Part shown: positions 1 to 6,803 of the stretch, one piece after another
Layout of the letters: the number at the start of each line of letters is the position of its first letter
How positions within the stretch are numbered: position 1 is the stretch's first letter
Assembly (NCBI GenBank): GCA_002734085.1
Contig: NVXV01000005.1
Location: 1 to 36,504 of the forward strand
DNA length: 36,504 nt
From: Fluviicola sp.
GTDB taxonomy: Bacteria; Bacteroidota; Bacteroidia; Flavobacteriales_D; Crocinitomicaceae
Reading direction: 5' to 3'
Position numbers and translations under genes: made by a program
The notes under the pieces: model-generated
What the model was told of the DNA's origin: nothing
What the model saw: the letters and a program-made list of their open reading frames with translations, nothing else
Database searches by the model: none

Positions 1-98
1 GCCGAAAAATTTCTTTCTGGGGGTATCCCCAGAAAGAAAAAGAAAGTAAGTAATGAGATTTCTTTAATTTAGCACTGTCCTAAAAAGGGGGAGCTTAC
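1..98 (-). mobile_element. Putative IS66-type insertion sequence end (partial)
   Basis: On the minus strand the kinase reading frame runs normally to position 99. It then enters a sequence beginning GTAAGCTCCCCC, after which the frame closes within nine codons. IS66-family terminal inverted repeats are known to start with GTAAGC followed by a C-rich stretch, and the family makes 8-bp target duplications, so I infer that an element starts at 98 and runs leftwards out of the window. No transposase reading frame is visible in these 98 bases, as expected for the leader of such an element. The predicted target duplication is ATGAGAAT (minus strand). Family assignment rests only on the terminal motif. 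Confidence 0.5.
10..39. terminator. Perfect 13-bp hairpin with 4-nt loop
   Basis: Positions 10-22 and 27-39 are perfect reverse complements (arm TTTCTTTCTGGGG) around a 4-base loop. Read on the minus strand the stem is followed by a T-run (9-5), the form of an intrinsic terminator. If 1-98 is an insertion-sequence leader, the hairpin would block transcription entering the element from the host kinase gene. On the plus strand an A-rich stretch follows instead, so termination in that direction is less likely. Confidence 0.5.
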
Positions 99-632
99 AT
101 TCTCATCTAGTTTACCCTGATATTTTTTTTCAAGTAACTGTATGAAACTAGAGACTGTACGGAGGGGTTCTTTTAAATCATGGGATGCTACATAAGCAAA
201 TTGTCTTAACTCCGAATTTTTTTCTTCTAAGTCGTTCTTTGTCTGTTCTAATTCTGTTACGTTTCTAAGCATTACATACACATAATTGCTCTCAATATGA
301 TGAATAGTACATTCATATGTCCCTGCTACCATATGGTTAGAATATTCAACCAAACCTAAATTGACACTTCCCCCATCTGCAGCTACATTCCTATAGGTCT
401 CAATAACTTTCAGTCCACCCTCATGCTCATATGCTTCTGGTGCTACTTCTATAATCTTTTTTCCGAAAACCTCATCACGCTCTTTTCTCATTTCATAAAG
501 AAGAACCTTATTCATAAATACATAACGGATACTTTTTAAGTCATTTAAATCTTGAACTTGAAAAATACCTACACCTATAGGTAAGTCATCAAAAGTTTTA
601 GCTAGGATATTTATATTTAAAGAATCAGTCAT
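69..632 (-). pseudogene. PAS-domain sensor histidine kinase, truncated
   Basis: The N-terminal ~130 residues resemble a PAS sensory domain. A short coiled linker ([19 protein letters not shown]) leads into a HisKA dimerisation domain whose phospho-acceptor is His151 in SHDLKEPLR. Intact kinases of this type continue for another ~200 residues with the HATPase catalytic domain. Here the frame stops about 36 residues after the histidine, and the last nine codons (VSSPFLGQC) come from the IS66-like end starting at 98. The native coding part is therefore 99-632. The fragment has no ATP-binding domain and cannot autophosphorylate. The rest of the gene may lie beyond the window start on the far side of the insertion. 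There is no membrane segment, so the intact protein would be cytoplasmic. Confidence 0.75.
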
Positions 633-772
633 TTTTCGTTTAGATCTAATTTTTCTTAAATATCGACTTATAGTCTATTAATATAAAAGATTTAACTCGA
701 AAAATAGACAATATAATTAAATAGGTTGCTATAAACTCAAATAGAAATTGGATAGATGAATACATCATTCGT

Positions 773-1066
773 TTAAGTCGGATATTTCTTTTTACAATGA
801 AAGACTGTAAAGCATTTATAACCAGTAGTATTACCATAAAATTCATTGCATTCATATAGTTCAGCTGCAATATCATTATAATGAGCCTCCGCATCCAAAA
901 GATCCGTAACGAATATTGCTTTTTCGTATATAGTTAAAGCTCTGTTTGCAGCAGAAATTAACCCAGAATGATTGAACTTTTTACCTTCCACTATGAAGTA
1001 TTCAGCTGTATCTTTCATATCTTGATACATTTCTTTATAATCATCTATTGTAAAATCATCCTCCAT
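773..1066 (-). CDS. Hypothetical protein, 97 aa
   Basis: I do not recognise a family. The product is a small acidic soluble protein with no signal peptide or membrane segment. Its middle is predicted helical (EKAIFVTDLLDAEAHYNDIAAELYE region), and a Cys/Lys-rich tail (FTVFHCKKKYPT) ends the chain. A second minus-strand frame at 646-894 overlaps it by 122 bp, but that frame is compositionally like out-of-frame translation (Ile/Leu/Met-rich), so I keep this one. It lies between the broken kinase and the barrel-protein gene, all on the same strand, with gaps of 140 and 71 bp, so co-transcription is uncertain. Confidence 0.5.
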   Translation of the reverse strand: MEDDFTIDDYKEMYQDMKDTAEYFIVEGKKFNHSGLISAANRALTIYEKAIFVTDLLDAEAHYNDIAAELYECNEFYGNTTGYKCFTVFHCKKKYPT

Positions 1067-1137
1067 GAGTACTAATCTATATGTATGTTTTAGTTCGAAT
1101 TTTCTGTTGCATCATCTATTTCCCATTAATGTTTAGT

Positions 1138-1791
1138 TCATTCACCAATCCTATACTTAACCCCTATCGAAAGTATCATTCCATAATGTTTGGCGTTCGG
1201 ATTCTCGAAGTAAACATCAGTTATAGGATTAAAACTTTGTTGATAATTAAAAGATGTAAATAATTTAAACTCTTCCTTTATAGTGTAACTCACTCCAATT
1301 TCCGTTATACCTCCAAAGTCAATCCTATTTGTTTGGTCTGTACGATTACTTGGACTACCGTACTCACCCGATTTGATAGTCGTTTCCCTTGCTCTGACCA
1401 ATACAGATGGAACTACACCTACATTAAAAAAGCTCTGAAGTTTGTTACCAACTGAATATCCCACTTTAATAGGAATTGATATATACTCTGATTCAAAATA
1501 ATGATCAAAATTTGTAACCGTATTTTCAATTGTTCCATCAATTATAGTATAACCATCAATTATAAAACTTTTTTGAGCATATAGTAAATCTACCTCTAAA
1601 TGAAAATTATTTTTAAGTTCATATTCATAGGTCAACCCCATATTAAGTCCAGTACGATAATCATATTTTCCTGCTGCGCCATCAGCATAGTAATTTGTCC
1701 AACCTCTACCTCCTTTTAAACCAATGTATTGCTGTTGTCCGAGAACAGATAAGGATAATAGTAATATTGAAATTGTGATTAAGCTCTTCAT
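1138..1791 (-). CDS. Outer-membrane beta-barrel protein, PorT/OMP_b-brl_2-like
   Basis: This 217-residue protein starts with a signal peptide (MKSLITISILLLSLSVLGQ). Alternating amphipathic strands follow, ending in GMILSIGVKYRIGE, a typical closing strand of the small Bacteroidota barrels in family PF13568. Recognisable pieces are YIGLKGGRGWTN at the start and the internal ISIPIKVGYSVGNK and NVGVVPSVLVR strands. These proteins sit in the outer membrane; their cargo or partner is generally unknown. Upstream lies the terminator of the large T9SS gene, so this gene is probably transcribed on its own. Family is supported by pattern only. Confidence 0.7.
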   Translation of the reverse strand: MKSLITISILLLSLSVLGQQQYIGLKGGRGWTNYYADGAAGKYDYRTGLNMGLTYEYELKNNFHLEVDLLYAQKSFIIDGYTIIDGTIENTVTNFDHYFESEYISIPIKVGYSVGNKLQSFFNVGVVPSVLVRARETTIKSGEYGSPSNRTDQTNRIDFGGITEIGVSYTIKEEFKLFTSFNYQQSFNPITDVYFENPNAKHYGMILSIGVKYRIGE

Positions 1792-1933
1792 TGTTATTTT
1801 AGTTAAGCTTTCGATTAAAAAATAATATAACGAACACTTAAATTAATTGTTGTATTAATAAGGTTTTGCTGTTGGAAGTTTTAGTCAATCTACATCAAAG
1901 ATTCACGCTTTTAACTTACCACTAACCTTCTGA

Positions 1934-1974
1934 AAACAAAAAAGCGACATCCAATTCAACGGACATCGCTTTTA
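1934..1974 (-). terminator. Rho-independent terminator after the T9SS gene
   Basis: On the minus strand, arms at 1961-1973 (AAAAGCGATGTCC) and 1940-1952 (GGATGTCGCTTTT) form a 13-bp stem with two G-U pairs and an 8-nt loop, ending in a T-run. It sits just after the stop codon of the gene ending at 1992. Confidence 0.8.
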
Positions 1975-1991
1975 AGAATTTGATTAATATA

Positions 1992-3977
1992 TTATTGAAC
2001 GATCAATCGTTTTGTCATTTGTACGTTGTCGATTGTTAGATGAACGAAGTAAACACCGGTATCTAATTTAGAAGTATTCAACTGAATGTTTGACGTCGTT
2101 GTCATTGATCCGTAATCTCTGGATTCAATTTCTTTTCCTGACATATCAACGACACTCAATTTTACTTCTGACACCTTATCAATAACCACTTCAACAGTTG
2201 TTGATGAAGTTGCTGGGTTTGGATACATATTGAAAGTTTGAGTAGGGTTTGAGCTCATTTCATCAAGGCCTGTCCCACTAAATACTGATGATTTTCCTGC
2301 ATTATCAATTCTTCCCGATGGATCTATCAATAAACCAATAACGTGGATATTGTTCTCATTCCAACTTGCAGGTAAAGTAAATGTATACGTTCTTGAATAC
2401 TGATCTCCTGCATTTACAGTGGCCGGGAAACTCGCAGGATCTCCTCCAAATGAAGGAAGAATTTCTCTCGCTACGTGGTCATAAACCATTTGAGAAGCTG
2501 GCACTGGGTTGGGAAGTACTTCATATCCCCCCATAACACCTTCTCCTCCTCCTGCGTAGGCATTTGACTGAGCATAACCACCTGATGTTCCAGTGACACC
2601 ATCTTCGGTAAGAACACATGCTAACTTGTAATTACTGTTAGCCGAGGCTTGAAAGTCTGCAGTTACTGTAACTTCTAATTCTCTTGTTCCTGCATTCCAA
2701 TTTGGTGTATTTGTTATAATTGCTGTCGGTGCAGTTTGAATGCGCGTGATGAAATCAGCGCTCATTGCAGAAGGGTCAACTTCCGATCCTCTATCTACAA
2801 TCGCACTTGGGTAACCACCAAAGTAAGAAGCAATCCCTGAATCGTAAACACTATTTGCCATTGGATCATTATTATGAACGGCTATTCCCGCCCAGTACTT
2901 ACCATAATCCTCTTCATATTGATCCATAAATACTGCTCCTCTTGGACACCATTGACACCAGGTTCCTGTTCCTTCTTCTCCTACAACCACTTTTCCAGGT
3001 GCGGGAACAATCGGGTTAACCAAAGTACAACCTTCATCGTCACTTACATCGTCATCTGCGCCACCATTTACGTTGCTCAAAGTTACAGTTGCTGGATTTG
3101 CTCCACCTACTAAAGTAACTTGAGACGCAAATGAAGCTTCGTAAGATTGACCAGCTGTTAAGTTTTGTCCCGTAATGTTTTCTACATATTGACTCCCGTT
3201 ATAATTCAAAGTAAGGTCAAAAGAAGTAATAGCAGTTGTACCTGCATTAACAACTGTCGCTGTCGGTGTAACATTCAATCCTGCAATATTTCCTCCTATA
3301 TTAAAAGAAGTAACTGATGCATTAAGTGTAGATGCAGCATAGGTATCATGATCAAACATTACGTCATCCACATAATAACCACTGTTTAAGATTGGATATA
3401 AGTTCAATGACGCCACTTCATTTACGGAATTGGCCCAAACACCAATACAATCTCCATTTACGAAAGCTTGCCATCTTCCTGTCGTTAGATTTGCAACAAT
3501 TTTTAAAGTAAACCAGGTAGCGTCTGTATAAGTGCCGCTCGCCAAGTTGGTAGTAACACCGTCGTCAATTGTTATAATTCCATTGTCCATGTTGCAATTC
3601 ATTGCCCATGTTGTACCAACAGTCTGCGTTGCCTGGAAGTTAAAATAAGCGTTCTTATTAGGGTTTATATAAAAGTCTGATTCATAGGTAAAAATCCCAT
3701 CCGTATACTGCTGACCAAACTCTAAAACAATATCTTGTGGTCCACCGGCCTGTGCTGAGGAAGATAAATATATTGAGTTTGATCCACTACTCGCTTGCGC
3801 ATTTGTTGCCTGAACATCTTCTGCACCACCTTCTGTACCACTCCAAGTAGTCCAGTCGGGAGATGCTGGTCCAATATATTGACCATTAGCGTAACTTTCG
3901 AAATCATCTGTAAACAACTGAGCATTGGCTCCAGCAGTGAATAATACAGAAGAAAGTAAAAATATAATTTGTTTCAT
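1992..3977 (-). CDS. Secreted Omp28/thioredoxin-like protein with T9SS sorting domain
   Basis: The 661-residue protein has a signal peptide (MKQIIFLLSSVLFTAGANAQ). An N-terminal ~190-residue region with a lectin/LamG-like look follows (FTDDFESYANGQY start). An Ig-like segment comes next at about 215-315. Then comes a thioredoxin-fold region of the Omp28 type carrying a CxxC motif (GTWCQWCPRG, about residues 337-346). The last ~80 residues are a T9SS type A sorting domain: FNMYPNPATSS start, DMSGKEI, LDTGVYFVHL and the basic end TKRLIVQ. It is expected to cross the inner membrane by Sec and the outer membrane by T9SS, ending at the surface or in the medium. The CxxC suggests a redox or disulfide role, which is inference. 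A strong terminator follows. Confidence 0.85.
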   Translation of the reverse strand: MKQIIFLLSSVLFTAGANAQLFTDDFESYANGQYIGPASPDWTTWSGTEGGAEDVQATNAQASSGSNSIYLSSSAQAGGPQDIVLEFGQQYTDGIFTYESDFYINPNKNAYFNFQATQTVGTTWAMNCNMDNGIITIDDGVTTNLASGTYTDATWFTLKIVANLTTGRWQAFVNGDCIGVWANSVNEVASLNLYPILNSGYYVDDVMFDHDTYAASTLNASVTSFNIGGNIAGLNVTPTATVVNAGTTAITSFDLTLNYNGSQYVENITGQNLTAGQSYEASFASQVTLVGGANPATVTLSNVNGGADDDVSDDEGCTLVNPIVPAPGKVVVGEEGTGTWCQWCPRGAVFMDQYEEDYGKYWAGIAVHNNDPMANSVYDSGIASYFGGYPSAIVDRGSEVDPSAMSADFITRIQTAPTAIITNTPNWNAGTRELEVTVTADFQASANSNYKLACVLTEDGVTGTSGGYAQSNAYAGGGEGVMGGYEVLPNPVPASQMVYDHVAREILPSFGGDPASFPATVNAGDQYSRTYTFTLPASWNENNIHVIGLLIDPSGRIDNAGKSSVFSGTGLDEMSSNPTQTFNMYPNPATSSTTVEVVIDKVSEVKLSVVDMSGKEIESRDYGSMTTTSNIQLNTSKLDTGVYFVHLTIDNVQMTKRLIVQ

Positions 3978-4061
3978 AAGTATATAATTCGTTTAATCAA
4001 TAAGTGTGTCTAATATAACTATAATTAATCAATTAGCGGCTAATAGTTGGTGCGCATTTAC

Positions 4062-4160
4062 TTATTCCAACTGAAATAACAGAAGGACTACTACGCTCAA
4101 ACTTCCAAATACAATTACTGTCTTTTTAATTTCACTCAGTTAACTATCTTTTTGATTCAT
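4062..4160 (-). pseudogene. Decayed cassette gene stub
   Basis: Just inside the cassette boundary at 4181/4182 an ATG at 4160 opens MNQKDS, then a TAA (4140-4142). The same frame continues for 25 residues including a clear membrane helix (VIVFGSLSVVVLLLF) before TAA at 4062. A start codon about 20 bases from a cassette end followed by a membrane anchor looks like the beginning of a lost cassette gene that acquired a stop and a large 3' deletion. No attC-like element follows it, so it marks the degraded end of the array. It could be chance coding, but the hydrophobic run argues against that. Confidence 0.4.
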
Positions 4161-4174
4161 TTTTTTTCAAATTG

Positions 4175-4310
4175 GCTACAACGGTTTTACATCTAAAAAA
4201 TTGCTGCTATCCATAAAGTTAAGTAATAATTTGAAAAGATATTGATTGAGCTGAAGATGATTTATCATTCGAAGTGCAATCGTTACAGTGTTTTTCAGGT
4301 GGTGTTATGC
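4175..4310 (-). repeat. attC-like element A (downstream of the HEPN gene)
   Basis: Read on the minus strand, the element starts with GCATAAC (4310-4304), which contains the TAA stop of the HEPN gene, and ends with GTTGTAGC (4182-4175). Its interior is about 90% identical to element B at 5196-5328. Complementary inner arms (AAAAA and TTTTT tracts flanked by CTG/CAG-type pairs) allow one long imperfect hairpin, as in folded attC sites. The left arm GCATAAC is the exact reverse complement of GTTATGC at the other end of the same cassette (5202-5196). That is what a circularised integron cassette needs. The core is not a strict GTTRRRY match. Confidence 0.65.
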
Positions 4311-5189
4311 TACGTTTTTTATTTTTTTCATCAAAGACTCTATTACCACCTCTATCAATAAATTACGTTGATTATAAATTGCTTCCCATTGTTCCTTGTC
4401 CCATAAATGTTCCTCCTGTTTATACATCCCATGTGCTAGAATATGGCGCATGTCGTCTAATTTTTGATTTCTTAAGAGTCCATTTTGAGTTTCGATTTTT
4501 TGCTTAATTAACTCTCTTTTAGCCTTGTTTTCTTTACCTGGTGCATAATCATGCTTTAACATGGCTATAAAACTATCTGTTATATTTGATTTCCCTTTTC
4601 CGTTCCACCAGAAACCTTCAATAAATGAGTAAAGGCTCAGTAGTTCTATTAAAACATCATTGATCCCTGAAATTTTGTAAATCTCTTGAAGGACATTATG
4701 ATGCTTGACGTTTAAACTATTTAAAATGTTGAAATAGAGTAAAACTTTTTCGAAGGTATCTGGATTTATTTCTTTTTCGGATACAGTACTGATATTTTTA
4801 AATCCCTCCCATGTGGGCATAGTAATTGCAGCATTTGGAATTAGTTCTGAAGTATATGAAATCAAAGTTGGTTGGTAATAAACAAGTTTGAGACAAAGAT
4901 TAAATAGCAAAGTAAAATCTGAAGAACTATTGTTTTCATAACCGCTAGTGGTTATTACAAATATTGATTTAATCGGTAGAGGATTATTTCTAGAATTCAT
5001 CATCCCATCATTAACGATTTTTTTATGAATCCAATCTTGAAATGGCTCTTCTAAGCATTTGGAGTTTTCATAGTTAGTTATCAATAGTTTAATCTTATTT
5101 CCATCGAAGTCAACTGTTTTCGAGAAATTTACACCTGAAAATTTGATGTTATCAATTAACCAACATCCATACCTTTTAGAGTCCTTCAT
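4305..5189 (-). CDS. HEPN-motif protein in a cassette, possible antiphage RNase
   Basis: The 294-residue soluble protein has no signal peptide. Its C-terminal third is helical and carries R-x4-H in RHILAHG (Arg248, His253), the catalytic signature of HEPN ribonucleases. Upstream of it is SFIEGFWWNGKG, and a long basic helix separates the two. The N-terminal ~130 residues look beta-rich (WLIDNIKFSG, NKIKLLITNYE). This N-terminal beta plus C-terminal HEPN layout recalls ApeA-type proteins, but it is far shorter and I cannot assign that family. The gene fills a cassette bounded by attC-like elements, 12 bp from the cassette start to near its end, with the stop codon inside the attC arm. A single-gene defence effector is a reasonable inference. 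The motif is seen; the function is not shown. Confidence 0.6.
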   Translation of the reverse strand: MKDSKRYGCWLIDNIKFSGVNFSKTVDFDGNKIKLLITNYENSKCLEEPFQDWIHKKIVNDGMMNSRNNPLPIKSIFVITTSGYENNSSSDFTLLFNLCLKLVYYQPTLISYTSELIPNAAITMPTWEGFKNISTVSEKEINPDTFEKVLLYFNILNSLNVKHHNVLQEIYKISGINDVLIELLSLYSFIEGFWWNGKGKSNITDSFIAMLKHDYAPGKENKAKRELIKQKIETQNGLLRNQKLDDMRHILAHGMYKQEEHLWDKEQWEAIYNQRNLLIEVVIESLMKKIKNVA

Positions 5190-5195
5190 AATTTA

Positions 5196-5328
5196 GCATA
5201 ACGGTTCACAGCTAAAAAATTGCTGCATCCATAAAGTTAAGCAATAATTTGAAAGGTATTGATTGAGCTGAAGATGATTTATCATTCGAAGTGCAATCGT
5301 TGCAGTGTTTTTTTAGGTGGTGTAGTAA
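5196..5328 (-). repeat. attC-like element B (downstream of the membrane protein gene)
   Basis: This is a direct repeat of element A, about 90% identical over ~120 bp. On the minus strand it begins right after the TAG stop at 5329. Nested complementary blocks lie along it: CTAAAAAA with TTTTTTAG, and CTGC with GCAG, then CAC with GTG nearer the ends. It ends in CCGTTATGC (5204-5196). The predicted crossover is G^TT, between 5202 and 5201, which starts the HEPN cassette. Its left arm (TTACTAC) is degenerate compared with GCATAAC of element A. Confidence 0.65.
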
Positions 5329-5922
5329 CTAGATAAATTTCATTTTACGTCCAAAATATATTTCTATGATAATTCGAATAATCACCATAATAGTCAAAAC
5401 TAACAGTAGAGATTTGATCTCTAGACTTATAACAAGAGTGAACCCTAAAATATTAGTACCTGTCAATGCAAGTACTTTAATTATAAAATTATCCTGAAAA
5501 ACAATGAGTCTTTCTTTGTGAGTAGTAATTTGAGCAGCTTTTATGGAATACAAAACAATCATGGATACTACCGCATATAAAACTTCCTTTGTCAGCAGTA
5601 AATTTTGCTTAGTAAAGTTCTGATCGGGATCGATGAACTCAGACATCCAACCAATCATGAAGTATTGAAATAATACTAAAGGTACAAGTCCAATGAATAA
5701 ATTAGAAATTGGTTGAACCTTACGATAACGATATTTCCGTGGATTTCTTTTTTCATCTTTTACTCTAAGCATTACATAAACAAAAAGAAGAACGACAATT
5801 TCGATCAAGTAAGAAATAAAAATTCCAAAAGGTTTCCAATCAAAAATATAGCAAGCAACAAGCATTGAAATGTACGAAATAACAATTCCTATTTCTTTGA
5901 TATAGTCTTGAATGATCTTCAA
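5329..5922 (-). CDS. Multi-pass membrane protein of unknown function
   Basis: The product is 197 residues with about six predicted membrane helices (for example IGIVISYISMLVACYIF, FISYLIEIVVLLFVYVML, EVLYAVVSMIVLYSI and a very hydrophobic C-terminal pair). A basic cytoplasmic-looking loop (KDEKRNPRKYRYRK) follows helix 2. The WKPFGIFISYLIE segment resembles DUF6498-type proteins, which is a weak resemblance. The only available start in frame is TTG at 5922, since an in-frame stop lies three codons upstream. It is the second gene of the cassette array and is followed directly by attC-like element B. Role unknown. Confidence 0.6.
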   Translation of the reverse strand: MKIIQDYIKEIGIVISYISMLVACYIFDWKPFGIFISYLIEIVVLLFVYVMLRVKDEKRNPRKYRYRKVQPISNLFIGLVPLVLFQYFMIGWMSEFIDPDQNFTKQNLLLTKEVLYAVVSMIVLYSIKAAQITTHKERLIVFQDNFIIKVLALTGTNILGFTLVISLEIKSLLLVLTIMVIIRIIIEIYFGRKMKFI

Positions 5923-5928
5923 TTGTTT

Positions 5929-6005
5929 CTATGGGTTTCACAGTAGGTGATGTGGCGCAAACCTCGAGTACTATCGGCGCCATATTTGCTTATTTGTTGT
6001 ATAGG
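5929..6005 (-). repeat. Candidate third attC-like element (C), divergent
   Basis: Between the lipoprotein and membrane-protein genes lies a 77-bp element unlike A and B in its core. On the minus strand it starts CCTATACAAC and has GC-rich arms TGGCGC (5982-5977) and GCGCCA (5958-5953) around an 18-nt loop. It ends CTGTGAAACCCATAG, which resembles the end of element B (CTGTGAACCGTTATG) but lacks the GTT core. The left end nearly matches the reverse complement of the lipoprotein cassette start (GTTGTAGG) with a 2-base insertion. It may be an inactivated attC. Confidence 0.4.
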
Positions 6006-6012
6006 TATCATA

Positions 6013-6504
6013 TTACATTGTATGTAGTGTAAGTAGAACTGTGTTCTCATCTATTATTGTGTAACCACCGTGTATTAGAGATCCCTTCTTAAAGAATTCG
6101 GGGTGGTAATAAATCAAGTCCTTGCTACTTTCAAGCTTCTTCCGGTTTACTGTATTAAGCCATTCAAAACTTAATTGATCTTTTTTTAATCCATTAATTG
6201 AAACAGAAAGGAGGTTATAGTCATTTTTTAACTTTATGATGATTTCTTTATCAAAATAAAGTAGTGCCTTTAATACATAATCATTTGGTCCTAGAGTTCT
6301 GGATTCAGTTTGACCTCCCATTTTATCATACGTCCATTTCACTTTTAATGGCTTGTATGTCTCAAGATCAATGTATTCCCCCAATTCAACTATGTCTTCC
6401 GAAATTTCATCAGTCATTCGATTTGAATCATTCCAACAACCATAAAAAAAGTTACAAAGAAGGGTGAGAATAGCGAGTTTATACACGTTCATTTTTATCA
6501 TCAT
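6013..6504 (-). CDS. Hypothetical lipoprotein, 163 aa
   Basis: The N-terminus is a lipoprotein signal peptide with lipobox FYGC (Cys about residue 23), so the mature protein starts CWNDSNRMTDE and should be anchored to a membrane facing the periplasm. The remaining ~140 residues are charged and beta-rich with no motif I recognise (KVKWTYDKMGGQTESRTLG, LIHGGYTIIDENTVLLTL). Methionines at positions 1, 2 and 5 are possible starts; the later one gives the most typical signal peptide. This is the first gene of the cassette array, beginning about 14 bp inside the GTTGTAGG boundary at 6518-6511. Function unknown. Confidence 0.65.
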   Translation of the reverse strand: MMIKMNVYKLAILTLLCNFFYGCWNDSNRMTDEISEDIVELGEYIDLETYKPLKVKWTYDKMGGQTESRTLGPNDYVLKALLYFDKEIIIKLKNDYNLLSVSINGLKKDQLSFEWLNTVNRKKLESSKDLIYYHPEFFKKGSLIHGGYTIIDENTVLLTLHTM

Positions 6505-6510
6505 TAATTA

Positions 6511-6518
6511 CCTACAAC
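6511..6518 (-). other. Candidate cassette boundary at the array start (GTTGTAGG)
   Basis: On the minus strand GTTGTAGG precedes the lipoprotein start by a few bases and resembles the GTTGTAGC end of element A (4182-4175). It would be the attI-like or first crossover point of the array. The ~285 bp to its right (6519-6803) hold no gene I can support. A GGACT/AGTCC pairing is present there, but no full attC copy and no integrase are visible. Confidence 0.35.
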
Positions 6519-6803
6519 TTTCTCAGGACTGACAATCGAGCCGGTTTTACTTGACTCACTTCCTTAAACACCTAAATAGTCCAAATTTACAATTAAGCGT
6601 TTATATTATCTAATTTAATTATAATAGACTAAAATTCATGACTATTACATACTACAAGCATAGTTAAGCATTCAACAATAGTCGTTTGCAAATTGTTGTA
6701 CTCCGCTATGCACAAATGCGCTAAAACAATTTTTAAAATATTTAACGATACATTTTGAAAATTGAGAGCGGTTTTTTCGTACCTTGACTCTAAAATATAT
6801 AAT

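Noticed and set aside
646-894. An 82-residue minus-strand frame overlapping the 97-residue gene at 773-1066
   Set aside because: It is rich in Ile, Leu and Met with no organised domain and overlaps a more gene-like frame by 122 bp.
4175-5328. Elements A and B as terminal repeats of a transposon carrying the HEPN gene
   Set aside because: They are direct, not inverted, repeats. No transposase lies between them, and the boundary arms match the integron cassette pattern rather than target duplications.
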